Of a stretch of 64,000 nt of DNA, positions 52,851 to 63,698 are shown piece by piece. Position numbers and translations under genes: made by a program. Position 1 is the stretch's first letter, and each line of letters opens with the position of its first letter. The notes below the pieces were generated by a model that did not search any database, was not told the origin of the DNA, and saw only the letters and a program-made list of their open reading frames with translations. The stretch spans positions 47,810,949-47,874,948 of the forward strand of contig NC_069123.1 of NCBI RefSeq assembly GCF_026914265.1. Reading direction: 5' to 3'. The stretch is from Mya arenaria. Its lineage: Eukaryota; Mollusca; Bivalvia; Myida; Myidae.

Positions 52851-54407
52851 AGGCTCATTCTTTATCATACAAAGAATCTATTCCTACAGATAAATTATTA
52901 AATAATAAACGCTAAATAACCATTAACTTATTGACTACATGATAATAGACGTAGATATGAAACCTATTTTAAGACCATTTTCTATATATATATCTCGTGA
53001 AATATTTACATTGAATTATATTACTTAATTGATAAGTACAGATTGATGTTGCACGGTTGTAGATAGTATTAATGAGTTCAGATACAAAGAAACCGTGCTT
53101 AAAATCGTCTACATATAAATATATAGCCTTATTTCCTCAATTTTCTGGAGATGAACAATGCATCAAAAATAAATTCATTACTTGCCAACCTTAAACGAAG
53201 TTTTATTGTTGCAGTCTTGTTTTGTCTTCGCCGGCACTCCCTGTACACGTTCCATCAAAAATGATGAAGCACTGAACGGAATTTAGTACCACAGGGAGGT
53301 TACCGACGCCCACAACAAACATTTCATGCTGTTTTGAGAAGCTGTTTTAAATATTGTCATTTATTTTCAAATAATAAAAACAGTCGCGTATATTGGGAAT
53401 TTATAAAAGAGAAATTATTAAAAGTACTGTCTAATTGAATATATGCTCATAATACTTTTATTTACTAGGTGTTTTTTTTTATCCCTTTCCCGAAAACTAT
53501 TGACAAGGATATCATGTCCTCTATATGCTTCACCGGAAGTCGGTACATGGGCAGTAAGTAGAGCAGTATATGTATGGCTTGATACAAGAAACAAGATACA
53601 TGTGTTTAACATCAGCTCAATGAGCTATTTTTCGATAGTTTGTCGCGTAACGTTCAATACGTGTAATAAAAACACATTCAAATAACCTTTGTTTTTATAA
53701 AGAACAACATCAAAGTTGAAAAAATCTTAAATGGTAGCCGTTGCCTAGAGTTACTTGTTGGGGGAAAAGTTGTATTGAATATACGAAAATAAACAACTAA
53801 TGTTGTCAATATTGTTTATGGAACAGTGAGCTATACTGTATGGTTAATGAAACTCCAGATGGTGCTTCGTATTATTTAATCGATTGTATCATGAAAAAGA
53901 GAAGAATCAAGATGATATCTGACATAACCATTCTATTTTTAACAGACAGAATCATATTTGCAATGCAGATTACGACTGTGATTATCCGCCGATATTTGAG
54001 GAAAACGATATGTTGTTGTTCAGGAAAAGTCGGAGCGTATAAGTGAGCAGTTATTTCTCAACGTTCACCCCATTTCCTTCCACTTCATTTAATATTTATC
54101 GTCTGATGGATTAAAGTGAGGAAATCTGGCAGTCACAACTGTTTCAAAATAACGTCTGGTTTTACCGCGCCTCTATTCCATAATTCTAATTCATTTTTGA
54201 CCATTGTGCATTCGGTTCATTGTTTTACGTACAGATATAATATTATAATACTGTCCCCTATCCAACATCAATATTTTATATATGTTTCTTTTTACCTGTT
54301 ATACACGTCAAAGAACAAATACGATAATGCGTTTCCCCGTTAAACGTCTAAAGGACTCAAAGGGGGCACATCTTCAGGTTTACAAAACATGTCATACTTC
54401 AGACAAT

Positions 54408-54440
54408 TGTCCTTTCCGATAACTTGGTTACTTCCCCTGA
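54408..54440. repeat. Left terminal inverted repeat, copy 1
   Basis: TGTCCTTTCCGATAACT is identical to the right end read in reverse; the next 16 bases (TGGTTACTTCCCCTGA) match with four or five differences. It is the presumed transposase binding and cleavage site. Confidence 0.9.
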
Positions 54441-54467
54441 TTTCTAAGGGAGGCTACTCCATTTCCT

Positions 54468-54500
54468 ACTTCCGGGGAATACATTTTGCAAGATGGCCGA
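54468..54500 (+). promoter_or_regulatory. ETS-like and YY1-like sites at the YqaJ gene start
   Basis: ACTTCCGGGG (54,468-54,477) is a good ETS-factor site, and AAGATGGCC spanning the start codon (54,490-54,498) resembles a YY1 site. This pairing is typical of TATA-less housekeeping promoters, so the transposon end may carry its own promoter. Motif reading only. Confidence 0.5.
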
Positions 54501-57051
54501 CGTAGACAATGAGATCACTGGGGCGTGTATGAATAACAATGAGTTGACACCATTTAAGGTCGTCGATTTGAAAAGATACCTTGCGAACCGGAAATTGAAT
54601 GTATCAGGTCTTAAATGCGAATTGATTGAGAGGATAAAAGGCGCATATAGACTTTCTATAACTGACAAACGCGTGCTGGAGGAGAGAGATCGGGAAGAAA
54701 GAGAGAGAAGAGCAACCGAACGCTTTATCCTCCCATGTGGCGAGGGTCTTCCACCGCCATCAACACTGAAGGCATGGAAGTCCACTATTGATCTGTTTCC
54801 TGCTGTAGAGGAAAAGGATATATACAACTACATTGTACTGAAAAGAGACTCGAAACGTCAATTGAAGGCGAGGACTTATTATGTGGACGGACATGTACAG
54901 AAAGTTGAGGTATGTCAAATAGTGAGTTTATAATAAGTCTGAGGCTGTTTTTTCTGCCATGTTTACTTCATCTAGTTATATAATTAGCTCAAGGGGACTA
55001 TTTTGACTTGGACATAAAAATAATTTGGTGTGAAAAATGTACTCAACATTTTTATGTAGGCGGGGCTAGCCACAATTAAGGGGGGTGTGGTGGATGCAAG
55101 CACATGTATGTGTCGAACCACACTGACTATATACTTATCTTAATTTTAAAAAAAATAATGTATTTTGTACAATTTTCATATGTTCTATGATGTATGTTGT
55201 TTATTTATTGTCATTTAAATTAAAATATTATTTATAATTTATTCTTCAGGTCCATCTCATAAGCGAAGAGTGCAGCCACTGTTATGTTCAAGCTTCCGTG
55301 CTGCCATCATTTCCAACTGCAGACAAAAGAAAGTCACCAGAGTACCAACCCTGGATCCTTCTGTCGAAAGTGACTGGCTGCATACACTCCGCGTTCTGCA
55401 ACTGTCCAGCTGGGTAAGTTGAATTAATTTGTGATAAATCAAAGTCTCTGATCTGCATTGATGAAAGGTGTCAAACCCACACACGCTAGGCTATTTTGTC
55501 AGTATTATCAAATACTTAAACTTGGGGCATTCTTCAAACTATTTCATATCTTCTTATCAAACTTGGTACACTTGTTACAAGAGACAAAAAAGCACATGTT
55601 ATAACTGTCATAATTTTGGCTTTCATGGTTAGCTGAGTTTTGCTATTTTTTTTCTGAATGAAAGAACAGGCGAGCTTATGTATTGATTCAATGAACTCCC
55701 TTCACCGTGTTGGTGTTTACTTATGGCACTGTTTGTGTTTTGTATGTTCATGGCCTACCAGGAAATACTAAGTGTAAAATACTGTGTATTCACCTCCATT
55801 TTCAAACTTTAATGTTTTGGAATATACATGTAAGTATAACAAGTAAAAAGGCACACATGTAAATGAATTTTTTTATTTTCATCTAGTGAAGGTGAATGCT
55901 GCAACCATATTGGTGCCCTGCTGTATGGACTTGAAGACCTGACGCGTAAAAAAACCCTTGCTCCAACATCCAAACCCTGTGCCTGGAACAACTTCAGCAT
56001 GCTGTCTGCACCACGGAAACGTAAGCTGTCGCCTAGGAAATCTGAAGATCTTATGTTCTCAAAGAAGAAACTGTACAACGTGTCAGTACGTAAAGTTTCT
56101 GTAAACAAAAACCATGAACTGAACTCTATCAATGGATGCACTGTTAACATTGACAGATTTAGGCAGAAACTGGTTGGTTCGAAGTTGAATGTAGGCTGGT
56201 TAAAAAACTTTGAAATTGAAACAACTGAAAATGAACCAGATCTCCCTGTGTTACATTCTGTGCCATTCAACTACCATGATAGTGTAAACTTGAGGGACAG
56301 TTCTAGTAAGACAGTGTTTTTGGATCATTTTGACTCTTTGAAGCAAAGCGCTGAAGAAATTCAATTAACTGAAATCTTAACAAGGGGCCAAAAAAGTGGG
56401 AAATGGCAAGAGGCCAGAAAAGAACGCCTAACAGCTTCAAACTTTGGCAGCATCTGTCGTAGGAAAGAATCAACTGAACCTGACGGACTCCTGCGGCAGA
56501 TGTTGTATTCCAATTTCACAAGCAAGTACACAGAATATGGAATTAAACATGAGAAGGCTGCAAAGAGAATGTATGCGAAAGCAATGCAAACTGACCACAA
56601 AGGACTAGCAGTTAAAGACAGTGGTCTAGTTGTATGTGCCGACAGACCCTACCTTGGTGCCAGTCCAGATGGGCTTGTGTTCTGTTCACATTGTACAGAA
56701 AGTGTTGGTCTGGTTGAGATTAAGTGTCCTGCCTCTAAGAAATGGAGGATGCAAACGCCTGAGGAATGCTGTGAAGACAATGATTTTTTTTGTCAGTTAG
56801 AGAATGGCAAGGTGTTACTCAAGGAAACACACAAATATTACTACCAGGTCCAAGGGCAGATGGGAATCACCGGGAGGAAATGGTGTGATTTTGTAGTTTG
56901 GACATGTGTAGGTCTTTCTATACAGAGAATTGCATTTTGTGAATCATTTTGGCTGAAAATGTTGTGTCAACTTGACAGATTTTGCCTTGAATCATACATT
57001 CCTGAACTGTACGCACAACGTGTTAAAAGGGGAATGAGTCTGTTCAATTGA
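54493..57051 (+). CDS. SAP - SWIM zinc finger - YqaJ exonuclease protein, copy 1
   Basis: Three exons (54,493-54,909; 55,250-55,413; 55,887-57,051) with GT-AG introns of 340 and 473 bases join in frame to 581 residues. Residues about 18-51 form a SAP DNA-binding motif (LTPFKVVDLKRYLANRKLNV...). Exons 2 and 3 together build a SWIM zinc finger: C189-x-C191, then C199-x-H201, the split lying inside it. Residues about 361-546 are a YqaJ/lambda-exonuclease fold with GIKHE (E416), SPDG (D455), VEIKCP (E471, K473) and QVQGQM (514-519), the expected metal-binding acid and lysine set. Such nucleases degrade one DNA strand from an end and work with annealing proteins in phage recombination. The start ATG has a strong context (AAGATGG). 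It probably processes or protects DNA ends in transposition; that role is inferred. ORFs of 127, 153 and 79 codons on the other strand are shadows. Confidence 0.92.
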
Positions 57052-57210
57052 TTTGTACATCGTCTAGTTATGTGTTGTTTATACATGTACATTTGAATGA
57101 TCAATAATGGCAATTTATGTGAATATCTTGTTTGCTTTCAGTTATTTTCATAACTATATTCAAAATGAAACTCCAAAATGACTGTATTGTTACTATAATT
57201 TGAAACCATG

Positions 57211-57216
57211 AATAAA
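57211..57216 (+). terminator. Poly(A) signal of the YqaJ gene, copy 1
   Basis: AATAAA lies 160 bases after the stop codon. A second AATAAA is at about 57,388. Either could end the transcript. Confidence 0.55.
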
Positions 57217-57651
57217 AAAGTTGTAAATCTAAATTTTGGGCAGTATTTTGAAAGTATGTGTACTTTTGTCAACATATTGTGATTATGCGATGCTGTAAAT
57301 CTACTTTAATTATTTCCTTGTTTTATGTTTGACCTTTTCTACTTTTCCTTTCCATTTATCTAGTTTTCAGGGATGTATTTCTGAGCTTAATAAATGGACA
57401 TATGTTTAACCTTTCAAGTGTGTTATTATTGCATTTTGTGTGCAGGATAGTGATAGCGTTTATATTGCCATTGTTTAAAGAAGTAGCTGAGTTTTACTCT
57501 AAAACAATTGAAGATGTTCAATTGAATATTGGTTTGCATGTAGCTACTGCACGGCCCATAACTCAAGACTGTCGAGTTGTTCTCCTTTTCTGACTTGCTA
57601 ATTAAAAACAACAAATGAGTGTTACTTTCTTATGTTTGCAGGGTGCAAAAC
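57217..57651. other. Intergenic stretch inside the transposon
   Basis: AT-rich spacer between the convergent genes. A 63-codon plus-strand ORF at 57,402-57,593 has no recognisable domain. Confidence 0.4.
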
Positions 57652-58155
57652 TTAAAGGGGCTATACACCGTGTGATGAAATATCGAAAAAAAAAAGAAAC
57701 TTGTCAAAAACTGACATAAACTTGGTATCAATGTGTACAATGCATTGAAACTAACTAACTGAAGTACCACATACCGTAGTATACAATTAATTTATTTTCG
57801 CATTATTTTTTCCATATTTCTCCATTAATTTTTTTTTACTGGGTATGTATACCTAGTAGAATTCATTCTTATGCGTGATTTGCTAGTTGATGATATCATG
57901 GGATATAACCAAGTAAGGTATATTAGCTTAAGCATTCATATGGTTTCGGATAAGCCTTCGTAGCAAAGTGGATACAACACTGGACAGCTATTTTGGTGAC
58001 ACTAGTTCAATCCATAGCTCAATTTTCTTTTACATTTTGGTATTTCTTTACCATTATCATATCAGAAGAGTAAAACATTTTATTAAATAATTTGTCCTGA
58101 GATTTGTTACAGAAAAAAACTTTATTGGTGCCAATCTGGTGTACAGTCCCTTTAA
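57652..58155 (+). mobile_element. Nested short element with a tRNA-like segment
   Basis: The ends TTAAAGGGGCTATACACC and, in reverse, TTAAAGGGACTGTACACC match at 16 of 18 bases. Between them, 57,954-58,018 looks tRNA-derived: A-box-like TAGCAAAGTGGAT and B-box-like AGTTCAATCC with tRNA-like spacing (about 43 bases start to start), but no acceptor pairing. It sits in the untranslated gap between the two genes and so leaves both intact. SINE within a MITE, or a SINE whose tail resembles its start, are both possible. Confidence 0.5.
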
Positions 58156-58426
58156 ACATTGGGACATATTTAGCATGGGGCTAGTTTTTTTAATCTAATG
58201 TATCTTAAAGTTAACATTTGTCGGGCATTTCAGTTTGATCTATGGCACTCTTGCCTATTCTTATTTCCACTTAGTTCAATTATGAAACTGATATGAAAAT
58301 GGTTCATACTGAAAAATCCTTTAAGCAATTCAATACTAATGATTTGAAGTACGTGGTAGATCAATTACACATGGCAAATAAAAAAAAACTCATTTCAGAG
58401 CCAAACTTAATAAGTGATCTTTGACT

Positions 58427-58432
58427 TTTATT
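58427..58432 (-). terminator. Poly(A) signal of the transposase gene, copy 1
   Basis: TTTATT on the plus strand is AATAAA on the transcript, about 320 bases past the stop codon. Confidence 0.45.
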
Positions 58433-58752
58433 CTTAGAAATGTTACAAATAATAAAACCACAAAATACAAAGCAGATGTTTCACAAACAAAAAATTATAT
58501 CAATAAATTGATCAGTTAATGCATACATGTTTCAAATCAAATCTTGAAATCCATTCACATGAGCATATTTCCTTATCCATTTTTGTCAAACCTGAATCAA
58601 ATGTGTAATCTCATATGTTATCATATAACTTGCTCGAAAAAATGATTTTAAAACAAAATTGTAATTTCATTGTTCTAGTTAGAAGTATACAAGTTTTTAT
58701 CCCTAAATCTAATGCTTGATATATACAAACGCTTTCATTGACACATGAGTTA

Positions 58753-60769
58753 TTATTGAACAAGTGGTGGCCATAGATTTGTCAAATATGTGCATATTTT
58801 GAACACTTTAGAAATTCTCCTTGACTGTGTTATAGGAATATTGCCATGCAATATTCGAAAGTTCTTGATTCTCTCCATTTGCCTTTCAACATGTATTCGT
58901 AAACTTGCAATATCTTTTGTAAGGAGAACCTCACGTTTAGAGAATTGTTTTCCTTTCTGTTTAAATGGTGGAATAATGAGATGAATGCCTCTTGGAGTAG
59001 TAAGGTCTGTAATAGTGAAACCCTTATCAACCATTATGGCGTCTCCTTCTTCAAGCAAGTCCAAGAGTCCACATTTTTCTGTGAGTTTCTTGTCACTGGT
59101 ACAGCCCACCCAACAGTCAGAAACAAAAGTTACAACACCATTTGGGCTTATACCCACCAAAATCTTATGAGTCATGTGAGACTTGTAATCACTGTACATT
59201 AAACTTTTCAAAGAAAGAGAACTGGATGTTTCACTGTAAATTTCAGTGCAGTCGATAATAATTCTAGTGTTAGAATATTTCTCTTTAAATTGTTCAGGCA
59301 TGTTATTTTTCACTACCTCACGAGATGGCCATTGAACAAGAAAGGATAATTGTACATGTAAATAGTTGATCCATCTTTCAACAATGTCACTACATTGTGA
59401 AGTGGATATGCAAAACCTAGTACCTAGATCTTCAAATAACAGACCTAGACGTAGGCGCATCAGCACCATGAAAAATTCATCCAGAACACTTAGAGTTCTT
59501 GGCCGTCCTCCATCTGAATCTTTATAGTTAAGTTTCCGCCTTGATGTCCGCACTTCAGCTTCATCCTTGATTTCATCAAACAAAGCTTCAAACACAACTC
59601 GATTAGGGATTCCGGTGTAAAAACTGACCAAATCGTCATTGTATTTTACGTCATCATATGTGAGCATAGGTAGCTGACATTGTACACCAAAGTCTCTAGT
59701 AGAATGTTCTGTTTGTGAACTGAAGTCTGCTGTTTTTCCCAGGAAACTTTCTTCAGTTTGTACTTCCATCACTGCACAGTTGTTCTCAGTCTGTGTGTCA
59801 CAACATCTGAAACATATACAAATTGATCATGTACCCATTTACCACATCTTACATGTACAGTCTGGTAACCCTAACCAAATGTTTGTTTTTTTGGCCTTAA
59901 ACATTTACAAACACTTAAATTTTCCTATTTTTGTTAAAGAATGAAGAAAAATGATCAGAAGTAATTAACTTATCAGATCGATTTCATAGCACAAGAAGCA
60001 ATATATATATATATTGAACAATACCTAAAGGACTGATTCTGTGGCTGTAGTACTGGTCCCATGCAGTAATCATGCAGGTGGACAGAGGTATCAATGGCAT
60101 GCCCGGAAGGGGATACAAATGACAGTTGTGGCTGTATACTATCATCATTTGACAGTTCTAGGTCTAAATCGTCATTGACCGTATCACCATCATTATCATC
60201 ACCTACGTCTTCATCAAGGAGCTGAAATTGCAAATGAAACTGTATAAGATAAATGTTTTAGTACAAAATCTGCCAGGCTATATGGTACACATTTTTCCAG
60301 GCTGTATTTGAAAACAATTCTTTAATCATTTCTTAAATTACAAAATTTACAAATAAGTGCTGTGACATTGTTTTTAAGCACCGTTGATATAACATAATTC
60401 ATTTTGAGGTGCATGTAAGGAAGAACTTAAACTAATATAAGAAATAAAAAATACCGTTGGCTGGAAGGTTTTGGTAGCACCAGTCTCAGTTGGAAACATA
60501 GATGGAAGTGTATGCTGGAATGAAGGTCCTCTGAAGCCAACAAAATGCTCACTACACAATCGTCTGTGTTCATTCCACTGGAACGATCTCATGACCGTTT
60601 TACATCGCTGCACCCACACACGTTTTAAACGTTTGTTCTGAGGAAAACGGTGCAATGACACTTTTCTCCCATCAATAACCTTTCCTCTGTAAATTCCTTT
60701 ACAAATACAACAGTACTTAGGGGTTTTCCTGCCCGTTTTCTTTATTAGTTTTGAATCTTTACTTTCCAT
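58753..60769 (-). CDS. THAP - DDE transposase, copy 1
   Basis: Three exons on the minus strand (60,769-60,455; 60,221-60,025; 59,806-58,753), GT-AG introns of 233 and 218 bases, joining in frame to 521 residues. Residues about 19-90 are a THAP zinc finger: CCICKG, LHRFP, a tryptophan in VWVQRC, RLCSEHF and the closing LPSMFPT. Residues 106-140 are very acidic (DEDVGDDNDGD...). Residues about 270-320 form a helix-turn-helix (GRPRTLSVLDEFF, LGLLFEDLGTRFCIS). The DDE_Tnp_4 catalytic core follows with D356 (IIIDCTE), D431 (IMVDKGF) and E478 (RIHVERQMERIK). It should recognise the terminal repeats and cut and join DNA in the nucleus. The ATG at 60,769 has a good context; an ATG 40 codons upstream lies in the terminal repeat and is probably not used. 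All key residues are present, so it looks active. Confidence 0.92.
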
Positions 60770-60806
60770 TTTCACTTGTTGCTGTTTACTTCCTGGTTTG
60801 TGTAGT

Positions 60807-60840
60807 CCCCGGAAGTAAATTTCCGCTTTTTGCGCATGCC
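60807..60840 (-). promoter_or_regulatory. ETS-like and NRF1-like sites upstream of the transposase
   Basis: CCCCGGAAGT (60,807-60,816) is the reverse of the ETS-like ACTTCCGGGG also found at the left end. TGCGCATGCC (60,831-60,840) resembles half to most of an NRF1 site. Both lie 40-70 bases upstream of the transposase ATG and inside the transposon end. Confidence 0.45.
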
Positions 60841-60855
60841 CACTTGAAGAGTATT

Positions 60856-60888
60856 CAGGGAAAGATAATCGAGTTATCGGAAAGGACA
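60856..60888. repeat. Right terminal inverted repeat, copy 1
   Basis: Reverse complement of the left end for the outer 17 bases; inner bases diverge (CGATTATCTTTCCC versus TGGTTACTTCCCC). Confidence 0.9.
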
Positions 60889-60890
60889 AT
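60889..60890. other. Shared AT at the transposon-transposon junction
   Basis: The right end of copy 1 (GGACA), AT, and the left end of copy 2 (TGTCC) follow without other bases, making a perfect palindrome around AATT. The same AT precedes copy 1 at 54,406-54,407. It would be the 2-bp target duplication common to both copies. Confidence 0.8.
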
Positions 60891-60975
60891 TGTCCTTTCC
60901 GATAACTTGGTTACTTCCCCTGATTTCTAAGGGAGGCTACTCCATTTCCTACTTCCGGGGAATACATTTTGCAAG

Positions 60976-63533
60976 ATGGCCGACGTAGACAATGAGATCA
61001 CTGGGGCGTGTATGAATAACAATGAGTTGACACCATTTAAGGTCGTCGATTTGAAAAGATACCTTGCGAACCGGAAATTGAATGTATCAGGTCTTAAATG
61101 CGAATTGATTGAGAGGATAAAAGGCGCATATAGACTTTCTATAACTGACAAACGCGTGCTGGAGGAGAGAGATCGGGAAGAAAGAGAGAGAAGAGCAACC
61201 GAACGCTTTATCCTCCCATGTGGCGAGGGTCTTCCACCGCCATCAACACTGAAGGCATGGAAGTCCACTATTGATCTGTTTCCTGCTGTAGAGGAAAAGG
61301 ATATATACAACTACATTGTACTGAAAAGAGACTCGAAACGTCAATTGAAGGCGAGGACTTATTATGTGGACGGACATGTACAGAAAGTTGAGGTATGTCA
61401 AATAGTGAGTTTATAATAAGTCTGAGGCTGTTTTTTCTGCCATGTTTACTTCATCTAGTTATATAATTAGCTCAAGGGGACTATTTTGACTTGGACATAA
61501 AAATAATTTGGTGTGAAAAATGTACTCAACATTTTTATGTAGGCGGGGCTAGCCACAATTAAGGGGGGTGTGGTGGATGCAAGCACATGTATGTGTCGAA
61601 CCACACTGACTATATACTTATCTTAATTTTAAAAAAAATAATGTATTTTGTACAATTTTCATATGTTCTATGATGTATGTTGTTTATTTATTGTCATTTA
61701 AATTAAAATATTATTTATAATTTATTCTTCAGGTCCATCTCATAAGCGAAGAGTGCAGCCACTGTTATGTTCAAGCTTCCGTGCTGCCATCATTTCCAAC
61801 TGCAGACAAAAGAAAGTCACCAGAGTACCAACCCTGGATCCTTCTGTCGAAAGTGACTGGCTGCATACACTCCGCGTTCTGCAACTGTCCAGCTGGGTAA
61901 GTTGAATTAATTTGTGATAAATCAAAGTCTCTGATCTGCATTGATGAAAGGTGTCAAACCCACACACGCTAGGCTATTTTGTCAGTATTATCAAATACTT
62001 AAACTTGGGGCATTCTTCAAACTATTTCATATCTTCTTATCAAACTTGGTACACTTGTTACAAGAGACAAAAAAGCACATGTTATAACTGTCATAATTTT
62101 GGCTTTCATGGTTAGCTGAGTTTTGCTATTTTTTTCTGAATGAAAGAACAGGCGAGCTTATGTATTGATTCAATGAACTCCCTTCACCGTGTTGGTGTTT
62201 ACTTATGGCACTGTTTGTGTTTTGTATGTTCATGGCCTACCAGGAAATACTAAGTGTAAAATACTGTGTATTCACCTCCATTTTCAAACTTTAATGTTTT
62301 GGAATATACATGTAAGTATAACAAGTAAAAAGGCACACATGTAAATGAATTTTTTTATTTTCATCTAGTGAAGGTGAATGCTGCAACCATATTGGTGCCC
62401 TGCTGTATGGACTTGAAGACCTGACGCGTAAAAAAACCCTTGCTCCAACATCCAAACCCTGTGCCTGGAACAACTTCAGCATGCTGTCTGCACCACGGAA
62501 ACGTAAGCTGTCGCCTAGGAAATCTGAAGATCTTATGTTCTCAAAGAAGAAACTGTACAACGTGTCAGTACGTAAAGTTTCTGTAAACAAAAACCATGAA
62601 CTGAACTCTATCAATGGATGCACTGTTAACATTGACAGATTTAGGCAGAAACTGGTTGGTTCGAAGTTGAATGTAGGCTGGTTAAAAAACTTTGAAATTG
62701 AAACAACTGAAAATGAACCAGATCTCCCTGTGTTACATTCTGTGCCATTCAACTACCATGATAGTGTAAACTTGAGGGACAGTTCTAGTAAGACAGTGTT
62801 TTTGGATCATTTTGACTCTTTGAAGCAAAGCGCTGAAGAAATTCAATTAACTGAAATCTTAACAAGGGGCCAAAAAAGTGGGAAATGGCAAGAGGCCAGA
62901 AAAGAACGCCTAACAGCTTCAAACTTTGGCAGCATCTGTCGTAGGAAAGAATCAACTGAACCTGACGGACTCCTGCGGCAGATGTTGTATTCCAATTTCA
63001 CAAGCAAGTACACAGAATATGGAATTAAACATGAGAAGGCTGCAAAGAGAATGTATGCGAAAGCAATGCAAACTGACCACAAAGGACTAGCAGTTAAAGA
63101 CAGTGGTCTAGTTGTATGTGCCGACAGACCCTACCTTGGTGCCAGTCCAGATGGGCTTGTGTTCTGTTCACATTGTACAGAAAGTGTTGGTCTGGTTGAG
63201 ATTAAGTGTCCTGCCTCTAAGAAATGGAGGATGCAAACGCCTGAGGAATGCTGTGAAGACAATGATTTTTTTTGTCAGTTAGAGAATGGCAAGGTGTTAC
63301 TCAAGGAAACACACAAATATTACTACCAGGTCCAAGGGCAGATGGGAATCACCGGGAGGAAATGGTGTGATTTTGTAGTTTGGACATGTGTAGGTCTTTC
63401 TATACAGAGAATTGCATTTTGTGAATCATTTTGGCTGAAAATGTTGTGTCAACTTGACAGATTTTGCCTTGAATCATACATTCCTGAACTGTACGCACAA
63501 CGTGTTAAAAGGGGAATGAGTCTGTTCAATTGA
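60976..63533 (+). CDS. SAP - SWIM zinc finger - YqaJ exonuclease protein, copy 2
   Basis: Exons 60,976-61,392, 61,733-61,896 and 62,369-63,533 encode the same 581-residue protein as copy 1, with no amino acid difference seen; the one-base length difference is in intron 2. Same SAP, SWIM and YqaJ motifs and same start context. Its ETS-like site lies at 60,951-60,960. If the junction is real, its promoter faces directly away from the transposase promoter of copy 1, the two starts being only 207 bases apart. Confidence 0.92.
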
Positions 63534-63692
63534 TTTGTACATCGTCTAGTTATGTGTTGTTTATACATGTACATTTGAATGATCAATAATGGCAATTTAT
63601 GTGAATATCTTGTTTGCTTTCAGTTATTTTCATAACTATATTCAAAATGAAACTCCAAAATGACTGTATTGTTACTATAATTTGAAACCATG

Positions 63693-63698
63693 AATAAA
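63693..63698 (+). terminator. Poly(A) signal of the YqaJ gene, copy 2
   Basis: AATAAA 160 bases after the stop, as in copy 1. Confidence 0.55.

Larger units (their letters stand above)
47362..54407. repeat. Segmental duplication, copy B, interrupted by transposon
   Basis: Starts at AACTGCTTCACGGGAATTTA and follows copy A to ATGTCATACTTCAG, where the DNA transposon begins. It lacks the LTR-like insertion, carries a 1.8-kb 49-bp array instead of 0.4 kb, and has four 52-bp repeats (50,775-51,000). The part of the copy beyond the insertion should lie to the right of the second transposon, outside the window. Confidence 0.85.
54408..60888. mobile_element. Complete THAP-DDE / YqaJ DNA transposon, copy 1 (ISL2EU-like)
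   Basis: It is 6,481 bases with terminal inverted repeats: the first 17 bases (TGTCCTTTCCGATAACT) are identical at both ends and similarity fades over about 33. It is bounded on both sides by AT, giving a 2-bp target duplication (AATT is equally possible from sequence alone). It carries two convergent genes, a SAP-SWIM-YqaJ nuclease (plus) and a THAP-DDE transposase (minus), both intact with GT-AG introns. As I recall, ISL2EU elements of the PIF/Harbinger-like group combine a DDE transposase with a YqaJ protein and 2-bp duplications; the family name is therefore likely but not tested. It was inserted into copy B of the segmental duplication. Confidence 0.92.

Noticed and set aside
50989..52868. 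ORFs of 620, 608 and 501 codons on the minus strand
   Set aside because: All three frames are open at once because a 49-bp unit lacks stops; units vary by two bases, which a real reading frame would not tolerate.
54444..56270. 127-, 153- and 79-codon minus-strand ORFs inside the YqaJ gene (and their copies at 60,927-63,082)
   Set aside because: Shadows of the YqaJ exons; the plus-strand reading has domains and correct splicing.
60770..60889. Upstream ATG (MSFPITR) as start of the transposase
   Set aside because: It lies in the terminal inverted repeat itself; the ATG at 60,769 has a better context and the ETS-like site lies between the two.
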